A DNA stretch of 14,196 nucleotides from Cytophagales bacterium (lineage in GTDB: Bacteria > Bacteroidota > Bacteroidia > Cytophagales > Cyclobacteriaceae): NCBI GenBank assembly GCA_003500135.1, contig DNTA01000118.1:1-14196 (forward strand), read 5' to 3'. Every line of letters begins with the position of its first letter. Position 1 is the stretch's first letter. A program made the translations under genes and the position numbers. Under the pieces are notes generated by a model. The model was not told the origin of the DNA, searched no databases, and saw nothing but the letters and a program-made list of their open reading frames with translations. This document shows positions 1 through 6,790 of the stretch, piece by piece.

Positions 1-422
1 TGTTAGGAACAGTTGCCCTTTTTTACGGATGTAATCCTGACGAAAAAATGGAAAGCCAAACAAGTGCAAATACCCTGATAATCAACTTGACCAGTGATGC
101 TACGGTAAATGCGCACGGTTCATTAATGGGCATCCACTTAGCTGAAAAAGCGCTCGAGAATAGGCTGGACGTGATAGTGTTTTTAAATGTCAATGGCGTA
201 AAATTGTTACAACCCGGAGCCGATACCCTCGCTTTTCATGGGGAAAAAATTTTGCAAGCCCTGGACAAGGTAGTGGAAAAAGGAGGCGACGTGAGGATAT
301 GTCCCCACTGTGCAGAAGCTTTAGGAATTGACAAAACACAGATTCCTGCCAATTTCAAAATGCAGGATGAGAAAATTATGATGGAAAAGCTCCGAAGCAA
401 TCCAACTGTATTTACTTATTAA
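1..422 (+). CDS. DsrE-like protein, probable lipoprotein; 5' end outside window
   Basis: The frame is open to the left edge. The first internal Met codon is at 48, but 15 sense codons precede it in frame and read LGTVALFYGC-NPDEK, which looks like the end of a lipoprotein signal peptide with the acylated Cys encoded at 30-32. The true start is therefore upstream of the window. The mature part resembles the DsrE/DsrF/peroxiredoxin-like fold: an alternating beta/alpha pattern, a conserved-looking VRICPHCAEALGI segment (codons near 294-332) with a CxxC pair, and the usual length of about 120 residues. DsrE-fold proteins commonly carry persulfide sulfur on a Cys. A membrane-anchored, periplasm-facing copy is less usual, since most are cytoplasmic. 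The gene is followed after 20 bp by a second lipoprotein gene, so the two are probably co-transcribed. Family assignment is by pattern recognition. The exact sulfur donor or acceptor cannot be read. Confidence 0.72.
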   Translation, partial: LGTVALFYGCNPDEKMESQTSANTLIINLTSDATVNAHGSLMGIHLAEKALENRLDVIVFLNVNGVKLLQPGADTLAFHGEKILQALDKVVEKGGDVRICPHCAEALGIDKTQIPANFKMQDEKIMMEKLRSNPTVFTY

Positions 423-442
423 ACAATATAAAAATAACCGAA

Positions 443-1177
443 ATGAAAAAGTCCAATTTCTACATCATTCTTTTTAGCGGCGCCTTTATTCTGGCATTTT
501 CTTCTTGTGGAAATAAGAAGAAAAATGAATCAAATAATCCAAATAGTATAGCAGAACAAAAAGTTACAGAAGTGTCTCCCCAAGTGGTTTTTGAAAATGA
601 CTATGCCTTGGTTTCAAAAGTCAGCCTTGCGCCGGGAGAGTTTCAAAAAGTTCACGAAGGGGAAAACAGGGTAATATATTCGCTAACAGATTACTCTATT
701 GATTGGGAAGAACAAGGCGAAACATTAGGCGCTAAATCATGGAAAAAAGGAGACGTCCATTATCACAAGGCCGGTAAACATTCTGCCAGGAATAATGGAA
801 CAACCACAGCCGAGTGGTTGGTGTTTTCTAAGAAAAATACAGATTTACCGTATTGTGAAGGGAAAACAAATGAAAATGATGTCAACTCGGTATCTGCTGG
901 ATTTACGAATGTTTTGTTAGACAATAATGACTTTAAAATTACCGAAGTAACCTTGCCAAAAGGTGAAAGTATTGCGATGCATTCAGGCATTAACCGAATC
1001 ATCTATTCAATTACAGAATATCAAATAATGTACAAATCAAATGAAGAAGGAAATAGTAAAAAACAATTTCAAAGAGGTGAAATCCATTGGCACGATGCCT
1101 GCCAACATGCTTTGCAAAATATAGGCGAAACAGAGGCTAAGTTTTTGGTAGTTGGCTATAAGCAAAAAAATGAATGA
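443..1177 (+). CDS. Lipoprotein with two tandem cupin-like repeats
   Basis: The 244-residue protein starts with a lipoprotein signal (hydrophobic stretch 6-20, lipobox SSC with Cys22) followed by a Lys/Asn-rich linker. The rest is an internal duplication. Residues about 50-130 and 160-240 share the same pattern: NDY/NDF, an xHxGxNRxIYSxT segment, then G-D/E-V/I-H-Y/W-H with a further His five residues on. Candidate metal ligands are H71, H106, H108 and H113 in repeat 1 and H180, H215, H217 and H222 in repeat 2, so both copies keep the full set. This is typical of small cupins, which bind a metal or small ligand in a beta barrel. The start ATG follows an AT-rich leader without a Shine-Dalgarno sequence. 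It lies 20 bp after the DsrE-like gene and probably shares its transcript. The function is unknown. A periplasmic metal-dependent or ligand-binding role is only an inference. Confidence 0.7.
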   Translation: MKKSNFYIILFSGAFILAFSSCGNKKKNESNNPNSIAEQKVTEVSPQVVFENDYALVSKVSLAPGEFQKVHEGENRVIYSLTDYSIDWEEQGETLGAKSWKKGDVHYHKAGKHSARNNGTTTAEWLVFSKKNTDLPYCEGKTNENDVNSVSAGFTNVLLDNNDFKITEVTLPKGESIAMHSGINRIIYSITEYQIMYKSNEEGNSKKQFQRGEIHWHDACQHALQNIGETEAKFLVVGYKQKNE

Positions 1178-1377
1178 GGGAACGAGTTATAACATCACAT
1201 AAGCATTGTGAGGCACTCGCAAATACATTCTTGGCAAAGTGAATAGGGTTAATCCCAACCAAACCGAGTTTTCGTCGGCCCTTAGGGCAAATTCTGCTCT
1301 ATTACAGGAATTGACTAAATAGGTTATGAATGGTTTTTGAAAAGTAAAGTATATTCTTGCAACAGTGAAAACTGTAT
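1178..1377. other. 200-bp intergenic spacer without a gene
   Basis: No open frame of useful length is present on either strand. It contains GCCC-TTA-GGGC (within 1277-1290) and a small GNRA-type hairpin just before the next start codon. I see no promoter with correct Bacteroidota spacing: TTTG at 1336 and a TATTCTTG at 1352 are only 12 bp apart. Confidence 0.5.
1362..1375 (+). promoter_or_regulatory. Short hairpin (ACAGT-GAAA-ACTGT) directly before the exporter start codon
   Basis: A perfect 5-bp stem closes a GAAA tetraloop and ends two bases before the ATG at 1378. It occupies the place where a ribosome would load, so it could influence translation of the exporter. A five-base stem can arise by chance, and the role is inferred. 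Confidence 0.25.
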
Positions 1378-2406
1378 ATGGAAGAAATCTATAAAATATT
1401 TCTAAAAGCCATCATGATAACCGGTTTTGTGTTCATTATGATGATAGTGGTTGAATACATAAATGTTCAGTCTAAAGGAGTATGGCAAAAACACTTAACC
1501 GGAAATATATTCAAACCATACTTCATTGCCGGATTACTGGGGGCTTTACCGGGTTGCCTGGGAGCTTTCACAGTGATTACTTTGTTCTCTCACAAATTGA
1601 TTTCATTTGGGGCTTTGGTTACAACTATGATAGCCACCAGTGGAGATGAAGCCTTTGTTATGTTTGCTATGTTCCCTAAACAAGCCATGATACTTACCAT
1701 TTTACTTATGGTTTTAGGGATTTTAGCAGGCTATTTAACAGATAAGTTTTACCACCCTAAACGCATTCTTGATCAAATTTCAGGACATAGTTTAATGTTG
1801 CATGAAGAGGAGTATTGTAAACACCCTCAACTAAATAGGTTTTGGAAAGATTCATTTCATCTTTCCCTTCCTCGAATATCTGTTGCGCTTGGCATAATTA
1901 CATTAATGGTCGGTGTCGTGACTGGTCTGCTTGCCGGAAACGCTGAAATGTGGGTCAAAGTAACTCTATTGGCAGCTTTTGCATTTGCCCTGTTTATAAT
2001 AGTTACTGTTCCTGATCACTTTCTAATAGAGCATGTCTGGAAACATATTGTAAAAGTTCATATGACACGAATTTTCTTATGGGTATATGGCATTCTGCTT
2101 ATTATGCATGTTGTGAACTTATATATCGATATAGAAAGTTGGATTTCCCATAACTTGTTAGTGATGTTGCTTATTGCCGTCTTTGTAGGTTTTATACCTG
2201 AATCAGGGCCTCATTTAATATTTGTAACACTTTTTGCGGCTGGCGCTATTCCGTTTAGTATTTTATTGGCCAGTTCAATTTCACAAGATGGACATGGTAT
2301 GTTACCCATGCTCGCCGAATCAAAAAAAGGGTTTGTAGCGGTTAAAATAATTAATATGATTTACGCATTAGTTATAGGAGGTATTAGTTTGAGCCTTGGA
2401 TTATAG
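1378..2406 (+). CDS. Putative 10-TM heavy-metal/manganese exporter (ArsP_2-like)
   Basis: The 342-residue integral membrane protein has about ten hydrophobic segments. It resembles the family called 'putative 10TM heavy-metal exporter' or 'putative manganese transporter' (ArsP_2). Two related halves are visible. The N-terminal half has GALPGCLGAF (55-64) followed by ATSGDEAF (86-93). The C-terminal half has GFIPESGPHL (271-280) followed by SQDGHGMLPMLAESKKGF (302-319). Acidic and polar residues inside membrane segments (D90, E91, E275, D304, E314) are plausible ion ligands. A His/Glu-rich cytoplasmic or periplasmic loop spans about 141-161. The protein probably exports a metal cation or metalloid; which one is not decidable here. 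The ATG at 1378 has no Shine-Dalgarno sequence. The gene stands alone between two gene-poor spacers and looks AT-richer than the minus-strand operon (about 33% GC in one sampled line here against 42-48% there). Confidence 0.72.
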   Translation: MEEIYKIFLKAIMITGFVFIMMIVVEYINVQSKGVWQKHLTGNIFKPYFIAGLLGALPGCLGAFTVITLFSHKLISFGALVTTMIATSGDEAFVMFAMFPKQAMILTILLMVLGILAGYLTDKFYHPKRILDQISGHSLMLHEEEYCKHPQLNRFWKDSFHLSLPRISVALGIITLMVGVVTGLLAGNAEMWVKVTLLAAFAFALFIIVTVPDHFLIEHVWKHIVKVHMTRIFLWVYGILLIMHVVNLYIDIESWISHNLLVMLLIAVFVGFIPESGPHLIFVTLFAAGAIPFSILLASSISQDGHGMLPMLAESKKGFVAVKIINMIYALVIGGISLSLGL

Positions 2407-2460
2407 TTAGCACACGTTATCACTATTACCTGATCAAAAAATCATCAACTTACCCCGATA

Positions 2461-2483
2461 AATTTATTACCCATAAATAAATT
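2461..2483. repeat. AT-only inverted repeat downstream of the exporter gene
   Basis: AATTTATT (2461-2468) and AATAATT-type arm AATAAATT (2476-2483) are perfect 8-bp complements around a 7-nt loop, 55 bp after the exporter stop codon. It could be a weak 3' hairpin. It lacks GC pairs and a T-tract, so terminator function is doubtful. Confidence 0.25.
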
Positions 2484-2898
2484 GTACAAACACATAAATA
2501 TTATGCTGTGAATACAAATGGTACTACATCTCAATCAAGTACTGGCACATATATTGGGCACGGCTGTAAAATAAGCTCTGTCATCAACTACTCAATTCTT
2601 TTTTTCATTCTTGATTAAACCTAGAATTGTCAATGGCAATATCTACTGACCACTGAGGAGCCTGAAGAAGCTTGCTATCAGCGGCTGAACCATATCCTCA
2701 GGCGCTTAGGGCAATATAGTTATACCTGGATCATGCATTAGCATTCTATTCCAAGTCCAAAATATTTCAACCTCAAGTATTTATGAACATTTTGGTACTC
2801 ACCGAGATGGTCAACCACGCCTCAGAAGCAAATATTACAGGCCCACTATCCTATGATAAAAGATAAAAGACATTGCGCTACAAAAGAAACAAATGATA

Positions 2899-2910
2899 TT
2901 TGGCGCCAAA
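2899..2910. repeat. 12-bp perfect palindrome TTTGGCGCCAAA
   Basis: The sequence is fully self-complementary with a GC core and AT flanks, the usual form of a dimeric regulator operator. It lies in the convergent spacer with no visible promoter next to it, so its role is unknown. Confidence 0.35.
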
Positions 2911-2927
2911 CTCCTACTTTGAATTAA

Positions 2928-2957
2928 AGTTAGGCTTATTTTTTACAGCCTTAAACT
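2928..2957 (-). terminator. Hairpin just downstream of the sulfur operon's last gene
   Basis: AGTT+AGGCT (2928-2936) pairs with AGCCT+AACT (2947-2957) with a two-base bulge and a T-rich loop. It begins 6 bp beyond the DUF202 stop codon, the right place for an operon terminator. No long T-tract follows on the minus strand, so it may act as a 3'-end stabiliser instead. Confidence 0.4.
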
Positions 2958-2963
2958 AGAATT

Positions 2964-3245
2964 TTAATAGTACTTTCCAATATTCCTTTTCGTGCGAAAA
3001 AAGCGGTACAGCCCTATTGAAAATGCAATAGGTGATGCAATTAATGCGGCATAGCCCAGCTCCTGAATTTCGGCAAAGAAACTTAACTTAATCAAAGTAA
3101 TCCCTGTGCCCAGTAACACGAGGGTAGTTCGCAGATAGGATAAAAAAGTGCGCTCATTTGCCAGTTTCGTTCGCTCAATTGCCAGCCAGTCACGAAGTAT
3201 CAAATCATTTTTTGAAGGGTTTTCCTTTGTCGACATCTCATCCAT
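2964..3245 (-). CDS. DUF202-family small membrane protein (YidH-like)
   Basis: The product is about 93 residues if it starts at the ATG at 3245. The diagnostic segment is LANERTFLSYLRTTL (28-42), typical of DUF202 proteins, followed by two membrane helices (about 40-58 and 64-80) and a basic tail RFFRTKRNIGKYY. The frame stays open upstream to an ATG at 3305, but those 20 extra residues (VTFRVPGAFPAILF and onward) do not look like this family, so I prefer 3245; ATGs at 3260 and 3236 are alternatives. The biochemical role of DUF202 is not known. It is the last gene of the minus-strand sulfur cluster, 147 bp after the short YeeE half, a wider gap than elsewhere in the operon. Confidence 0.75.
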   Translation of the reverse strand: MDEMSTKENPSKNDLILRDWLAIERTKLANERTFLSYLRTTLVLLGTGITLIKLSFFAEIQELGYAALIASPIAFSIGLYRFFRTKRNIGKYY

Positions 3246-3392
3246 ATTTTTTGTAAACATAAAAAGAATAGCCGGAAAAGCGCCGGGTACCCGAAAGGTG
3301 ACCATGTTGTATGAAAACTGAATTGGGACGGCACCCGGTAACTTATTCCTGCCCTTTTTTGCTCCCTCTTTGCAAAATATTTTTTTAAATGA

Positions 3393-3806
3393 TTAATGAG
3401 GTAGTTTGGCACGAACCAACCCATAGGTGAAGGTTCCGGCTACCGCGCCGAAGATCACTACCCATATCACATCTACGCCATGCCCGGCAAGCACAAACAT
3501 CGGGCCCGGACAAGCGCCGGTGAGCGCCCAGCCCAAACCGAATATAATGCCGCCAATCAGGTACCGGGGAATACTTTTATTTTTGGGGTTGAAACGAATC
3601 TCTACCCCTTCGATTGAACGCAGACGTTTTCTTTTGATCACCTGCACAATAATGATCCCCAGCACAATGGCTGAACCAATAATCCCATACATGTGAAAAG
3701 AACCAAACCTGAACATCTCGTAGATCCGGTACCATGAAACAATCTCGGCCATACTCATGACCATGCCAAACAAAATGCCAATTAATAAATATCTGAAGAA
3801 ATTCAT
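3393..3806 (-). CDS. Short YeeE/YedE-type half transporter (DUF6691-like)
   Basis: The 137-residue membrane protein has about four hydrophobic segments. The key motif is FGLGWALTGACPGP (89-102) with Cys99, the half-motif of the YeeE/YedE (sulf_transp) superfamily. Full-length YeeE/TsuA proteins import thiosulfate using conserved membrane Cys residues. Here the transporter is split into two short proteins, and this is the C-terminal-type half, of the kind listed as DUF6691. Its usual partner, the other half, lies two genes upstream. It starts 3 bp after the stop codon of the porin gene, so coupled translation is likely. It should sit in the inner membrane and move thiosulfate or another sulfur species, possibly as a heteromer. 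The substrate is inferred from the family only. Confidence 0.85.
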   Translation of the reverse strand: MNFFRYLLIGILFGMVMSMAEIVSWYRIYEMFRFGSFHMYGIIGSAIVLGIIIVQVIKRKRLRSIEGVEIRFNPKNKSIPRYLIGGIIFGLGWALTGACPGPMFVLAGHGVDVIWVVIFGAVAGTFTYGLVRAKLPH

Positions 3807-3809
3807 GTT

Positions 3810-5177
3810 CTAAATTTTATAATCGATAAATAACATTAAGTGCGTAAAGTTGAACCTGTTGTACACCAACGTAGGTTCATAAACCGCATCACCTGCCTGA
3901 AAGGTGCCGGCGTATAAAAACCGGACTTTTGCGCCTTCGAACAAGCCCTTGAGCTTATAGCGAATATTGAAATTCACCTGGTGGAAATCGGGGTACCGGA
4001 ATTTGTTCAAAGCAATCTGATCAATACCAGGTGTATCCATGAATCCATAATCGACCTCTATTCCCAGGTTATCCGCTTTCTCCGGGTGCCACTCTGTTTT
4101 CAGCACGTAGGAATAAGAATCTCCCTGTCCGTCCAGTCGGTATCGAGAGAAAAAGTTGTAGAAGTCGACCGTGCCAAATTCACGAGGGAACACAAAACGT
4201 CCCGACGAAGTGATCCGCGTGAGGTTACCACTGACTGCTATGTGGCCATCATCGTACTCCACTTTCCCGGCCATTAAATTGGTTTGTTGTCCCGGATCGT
4301 AGTAGGTCCGTTCGAGGTCACCATTACCGCCCTTATGAAGCCCCCACTGTCCAAGGTATTGCAATCCGCCTGTCCAGAAACCGTGGTGATACTCCGTTTG
4401 TAAAAGGGCTGTATTCATCACATTGTCGATGGCAGCATCCCATATTTTAAAATCCCAGTGGGCATTGGGTTTAATATCCACACCAATAACACCGATGCCG
4501 GCACTTCTCAGATTACCTTTATAGCCTGAGTTTGTACCCAGCGTGTTATATCCGCGCCCAAACAAACCAATGCTTTCTTCAATGGTGTACCAGTCGCGCA
4601 CACCTCTCGGCGAAGACTTGACCAGCCAGCCGCCCTGCACATGCCAGATACTTGTTTGATAGTGTGCCCATAAACCTTCGAAGGCAGTCGTCTTCATACG
4701 TGAATCCTGAGCATTGAGCAGAGGAGTATTTAAATTCAGCCTTCCTCCCTGCAGCCTCATATTTTTATATTGATACTGCAGATAAAACATTTCCAGAAAG
4801 CTGATATTATAGCGGTTAGACTTATCGGTCACGTCGAATAACTGTGATTCAAAGCGATTCCCTTTCCCCACTACCGGGTCGAGGTAGGTCAGGTCAGCGC
4901 TTCCCATATTAAACGAAGCACCTCCACCCATTCCGAAGCTAAAGCCATGCCAGCTACCCGATTGCCAGTATACCCTGGCACCCAGCGCATTGGCCCAGAA
5001 ATCAGATAAGTCGCCTTCATTAAAAGTAGCAAATGTAGCCCAGCGGATATTACCGCTGAAGTTACCATCCGCTATTACATCGCGTATATGCTGTTTTTCA
5101 GTGCTGTCACCGGCGTTAACCCCGCTGATCCAGACGGTCATCACAATAATTAAAAGCAGTGTATACCGGGCTGCCAT
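3810..5177 (-). CDS. OprD-like outer-membrane porin
   Basis: The 455-residue protein has a Sec signal peptide (residues 1-22, ending SGVNA), a mature start GDSTEKQ, and alternating aromatic/polar beta strands through to the C-terminus FNFTHLMLFIDYKI, as expected of an outer-membrane beta barrel. Early segments such as NFSGNIRWATFATF and FWANALGARVYWQSG, then MRLQGGRLNLNTPLL and FEGLWAHYQ, resemble OprD/OprD-like porins in order and spacing, and the length fits. It would let a small anionic or organic solute through the outer membrane. It sits between the two YeeE halves with 5 bp on one side and 3 bp on the other, so it is almost certainly co-transcribed and likely serves the same substrate. 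The exact porin subfamily is uncertain; a generic Bacteroidota barrel is the alternative. Confidence 0.7.
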   Translation of the reverse strand: MAARYTLLLIIVMTVWISGVNAGDSTEKQHIRDVIADGNFSGNIRWATFATFNEGDLSDFWANALGARVYWQSGSWHGFSFGMGGGASFNMGSADLTYLDPVVGKGNRFESQLFDVTDKSNRYNISFLEMFYLQYQYKNMRLQGGRLNLNTPLLNAQDSRMKTTAFEGLWAHYQTSIWHVQGGWLVKSSPRGVRDWYTIEESIGLFGRGYNTLGTNSGYKGNLRSAGIGVIGVDIKPNAHWDFKIWDAAIDNVMNTALLQTEYHHGFWTGGLQYLGQWGLHKGGNGDLERTYYDPGQQTNLMAGKVEYDDGHIAVSGNLTRITSSGRFVFPREFGTVDFYNFFSRYRLDGQGDSYSYVLKTEWHPEKADNLGIEVDYGFMDTPGIDQIALNKFRYPDFHQVNFNIRYKLKGLFEGAKVRFLYAGTFQAGDAVYEPTLVYNRFNFTHLMLFIDYKI

Positions 5178-5182
5178 TCTTA

Positions 5183-5749
5183 TTACGCGCTAAAAATCAG
5201 TGGCAACACCACGTAAGTCATAAAAAGACCACCAATAAAAAACCCTACCACAGCCAGCAATGAAGGCCATTGAAGGTCGCTCAATCCGCTTATGGCATGT
5301 CCGCTGGTACATCCTCCGGCATATCTGGCCCCGAAGCCAATCATAAAGCCTCCTCCAATCAGCACCAGTACGCCCTGCCACGAGAATAAAGTATCCCAAC
5401 TGAATATCCGGGAAGGGTAAAACTCTTCTCCGGCTTTATCAAAGCCCATCGCCTTCAAATCCTGCACAACTGCCGGAGCCAGCTCTACTGCCGATTGTTC
5501 GAGCAGGTACTTATGGGATATATAGCCCCCGATTATGGCTCCTAATACAAATACCAGGTTCCACGACTGTGCCTGCCAGTTAAAATTGAAAAAGTCGGAC
5601 CACCTGCCGGCACCACCAATCGAACACATGGTTCTCAGATTGGCCGATACGCCAAAGTTTTTGCCCGTATATAGCAATAAAAACATAATCAAAGCCAGTA
5701 TGGGCCCGGCAACATACCATGGCCATGGCTGTGAAATAAACTCTATCAT
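5183..5749 (-). CDS. YeeE/YedE-family sulfur transporter, first half
   Basis: The 188-residue inner-membrane protein has four to five hydrophobic segments. Two family hallmarks are visible: NLRTMCSIGGAG (37-48) with Cys42, and IGFGARYAGGCTSGHAISGLSDLQ within 137-160, containing Cys147. The second is the classic sulf_transp (YeeE/YedE) motif. In thiosulfate importers of this family, conserved Cys residues relay the substrate through the membrane. This protein and the short half downstream together provide three such Cys residues (C42, C147 and C99 of the partner). It is shorter than full-length YeeE (about 350 residues), which fits a split transporter. It follows the universal stress gene by 30 bp and precedes the porin gene by 5 bp. 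Confidence 0.88.
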   Translation of the reverse strand: MIEFISQPWPWYVAGPILALIMFLLLYTGKNFGVSANLRTMCSIGGAGRWSDFFNFNWQAQSWNLVFVLGAIIGGYISHKYLLEQSAVELAPAVVQDLKAMGFDKAGEEFYPSRIFSWDTLFSWQGVLVLIGGGFMIGFGARYAGGCTSGHAISGLSDLQWPSLLAVVGFFIGGLFMTYVVLPLIFSA

Positions 5750-5779
5750 AATGCTCTCAATTCCAGTTTTTGTTGTTGA

Positions 5780-6613
5780 TTAAATTTTATAAGTCAGAAT
5801 AGGCATATACACGTGGTTCACGATATCTTCCGTGATACTTCCCCGCAGCCAATGGCTTATGCCTTTTCTTCCGTGTGTACCAATGGCCACAATATCAATG
5901 GCATTTTCCTGTGCATAATGCACAATACCATCTTCCACACTTTTGTCGCAGTAGATGTTGTAAGTCACATTGTTGAGCTCATGGTCACGTGCAAACTGCT
6001 TCATCTCCTCCATCGCTTCATGATTGGTACAGAAGTCGCGCTCGGTATTGACTTTGAGCAAATGTATGGCCGCACCGGTATTCTGCTGCAGCTTCTTTAC
6101 CATTTGCAGATTTTGCTTTTTATGTTCAGTGAAATTGCTTGGCAACAGAATGTTGCGCACCTTCATTTGTGACCGGTCGCACTTAAGCGTAAGTACAGGC
6201 GCTTCGGCATTTCGAACGATGCGCTCGGTGTGTGAGCCGCTGATGAGTTCTTTGAATCCGGTAGCGCCATGTGTACCCATTACCACAAGATCAATATCGT
6301 GCTTCTCCACATATTTTAGTATGTTATCCGTAAGGTGGCCAATCTGTACGATACCATGTGGATTGCCCGGTTTGTTGCCCAACCACGCCTCCATTTGTTC
6401 TTCTGCTTTTTTAGCTTCCTCTTTCAGGGGTTTCACATCGTACTCCGTACAATCCAGCAGGTTGCCTTCTTTATCAAAGAGCGTCTCTCCCGGAGCTTCC
6501 ACAACTTTCAACGAATGAATTTCTGTGGAATCATTTTCTGACACCAGGCTGGCCAGGTTAAAAGCGTAGTCGGCCAGTTCGGAATAATCCGTTGGCACTA
6601 ATATCTTCTTCAT
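5780..6613 (-). CDS. Tandem-domain universal stress protein (UspA family)
   Basis: The 277-residue protein has two Usp domains, about 1-147 and 152-277. Each starts with the typical beta strand (MKKILVPTDYSE; VRNILLPSNFTE) and each ends with the ATP-binding motif G-x2-G-x9-G-S: GTHGATGFKELISGS (113-127) and GTHGRKGISHWLRGS (245-259). Both sites look intact, so ATP binding is likely. I chose the ATG at 6613, which gives the canonical N-terminus; a TTG four codons upstream is possible but adds nothing. Such proteins are cytoplasmic stress or regulatory factors. Next to sulfur and anion transport genes this one may sense energy state or modulate the transporters (inference). A 177-bp gap containing a large hairpin separates it from the MBL-rhodanese gene, and the next YeeE gene follows 30 bp downstream. 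Confidence 0.92.
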   Translation of the reverse strand: MKKILVPTDYSELADYAFNLASLVSENDSTEIHSLKVVEAPGETLFDKEGNLLDCTEYDVKPLKEEAKKAEEQMEAWLGNKPGNPHGIVQIGHLTDNILKYVEKHDIDLVVMGTHGATGFKELISGSHTERIVRNAEAPVLTLKCDRSQMKVRNILLPSNFTEHKKQNLQMVKKLQQNTGAAIHLLKVNTERDFCTNHEAMEEMKQFARDHELNNVTYNIYCDKSVEDGIVHYAQENAIDIVAIGTHGRKGISHWLRGSITEDIVNHVYMPILTYKI

Positions 6614-6707
6614 ATGTAAATCCAAATTATACTACCGAAGCTTCTGTTTTATTTCTTTTTCAAAAACAAGAACTGGAAGCACTCCGGTAAATTGTTAATG
6701 TTAAGTA

Positions 6708-6747
6708 CAAATGCCGACAGGGATTTTCTAAGTCCCTGCGACATTTG
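6708..6747 (-). ncRNA. Large intergenic hairpin between MBL-rhodanese and Usp genes
   Basis: The segment CAAATG (6708-6713) pairs with CATTTG (6742-6747), CG with CG after one mismatch, and CAGGGA (6718-6723) with TCCCTG (6733-6738), with a single bulged A. It lies 44 bp after the MBL-rhodanese stop codon. No T-tract follows on the minus strand, so a classical terminator is unlikely. An mRNA-processing or stability hairpin that tunes the upstream genes against the downstream ones fits better. The feature type is a best fit, as no RNA family is recognised. Confidence 0.45.
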
Positions 6748-6790
6748 AAAATTGTAAACCAATTAACTTAAACTACCAGCGAATGAAATA

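Larger units (their letters stand above)
2407..2963. other. 557-bp gene-free region
   Basis: This region lies between the ends of convergent genes. No intact gene is visible on either strand. It holds an AT-only hairpin (2461-2483), a 12-bp perfect palindrome (2899-2910) and a hairpin before the DUF202 gene end (2928-2957). One plus-strand frame from 2625 reads through 38 sense codons (QYLLTTEEPEEACYQRLN and onward), a stop at 2739, then 14 codons, another stop, and about 40 more. This may be a decayed gene, but I recognise no family. Confidence 0.45.

Noticed and set aside
1336..1359. Promoter for the metal exporter (TTTG and TATTCTTG)
   Set aside because: Spacing is 12 bp instead of about 19 and the -7 box has a mismatch.
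1178..1377. Integron attC-like or mobile-element remnant in the spacer before the exporter
   Set aside because: GTT/AAC-like fragments are present but no paired R and L sites or long imperfect palindrome could be traced.
3200..3424. Minus-strand frame of 74 codons overlapping the DUF202 and short YeeE gene ends
   Set aside because: The translation is rich in basic and aromatic residues without pattern, and it overlaps two real genes.
6024..6518. Open frame of 164 codons on the plus strand
   Set aside because: It lies antisense to the well-supported Usp gene and its translation has no family pattern; it is a shadow of the coding strand.
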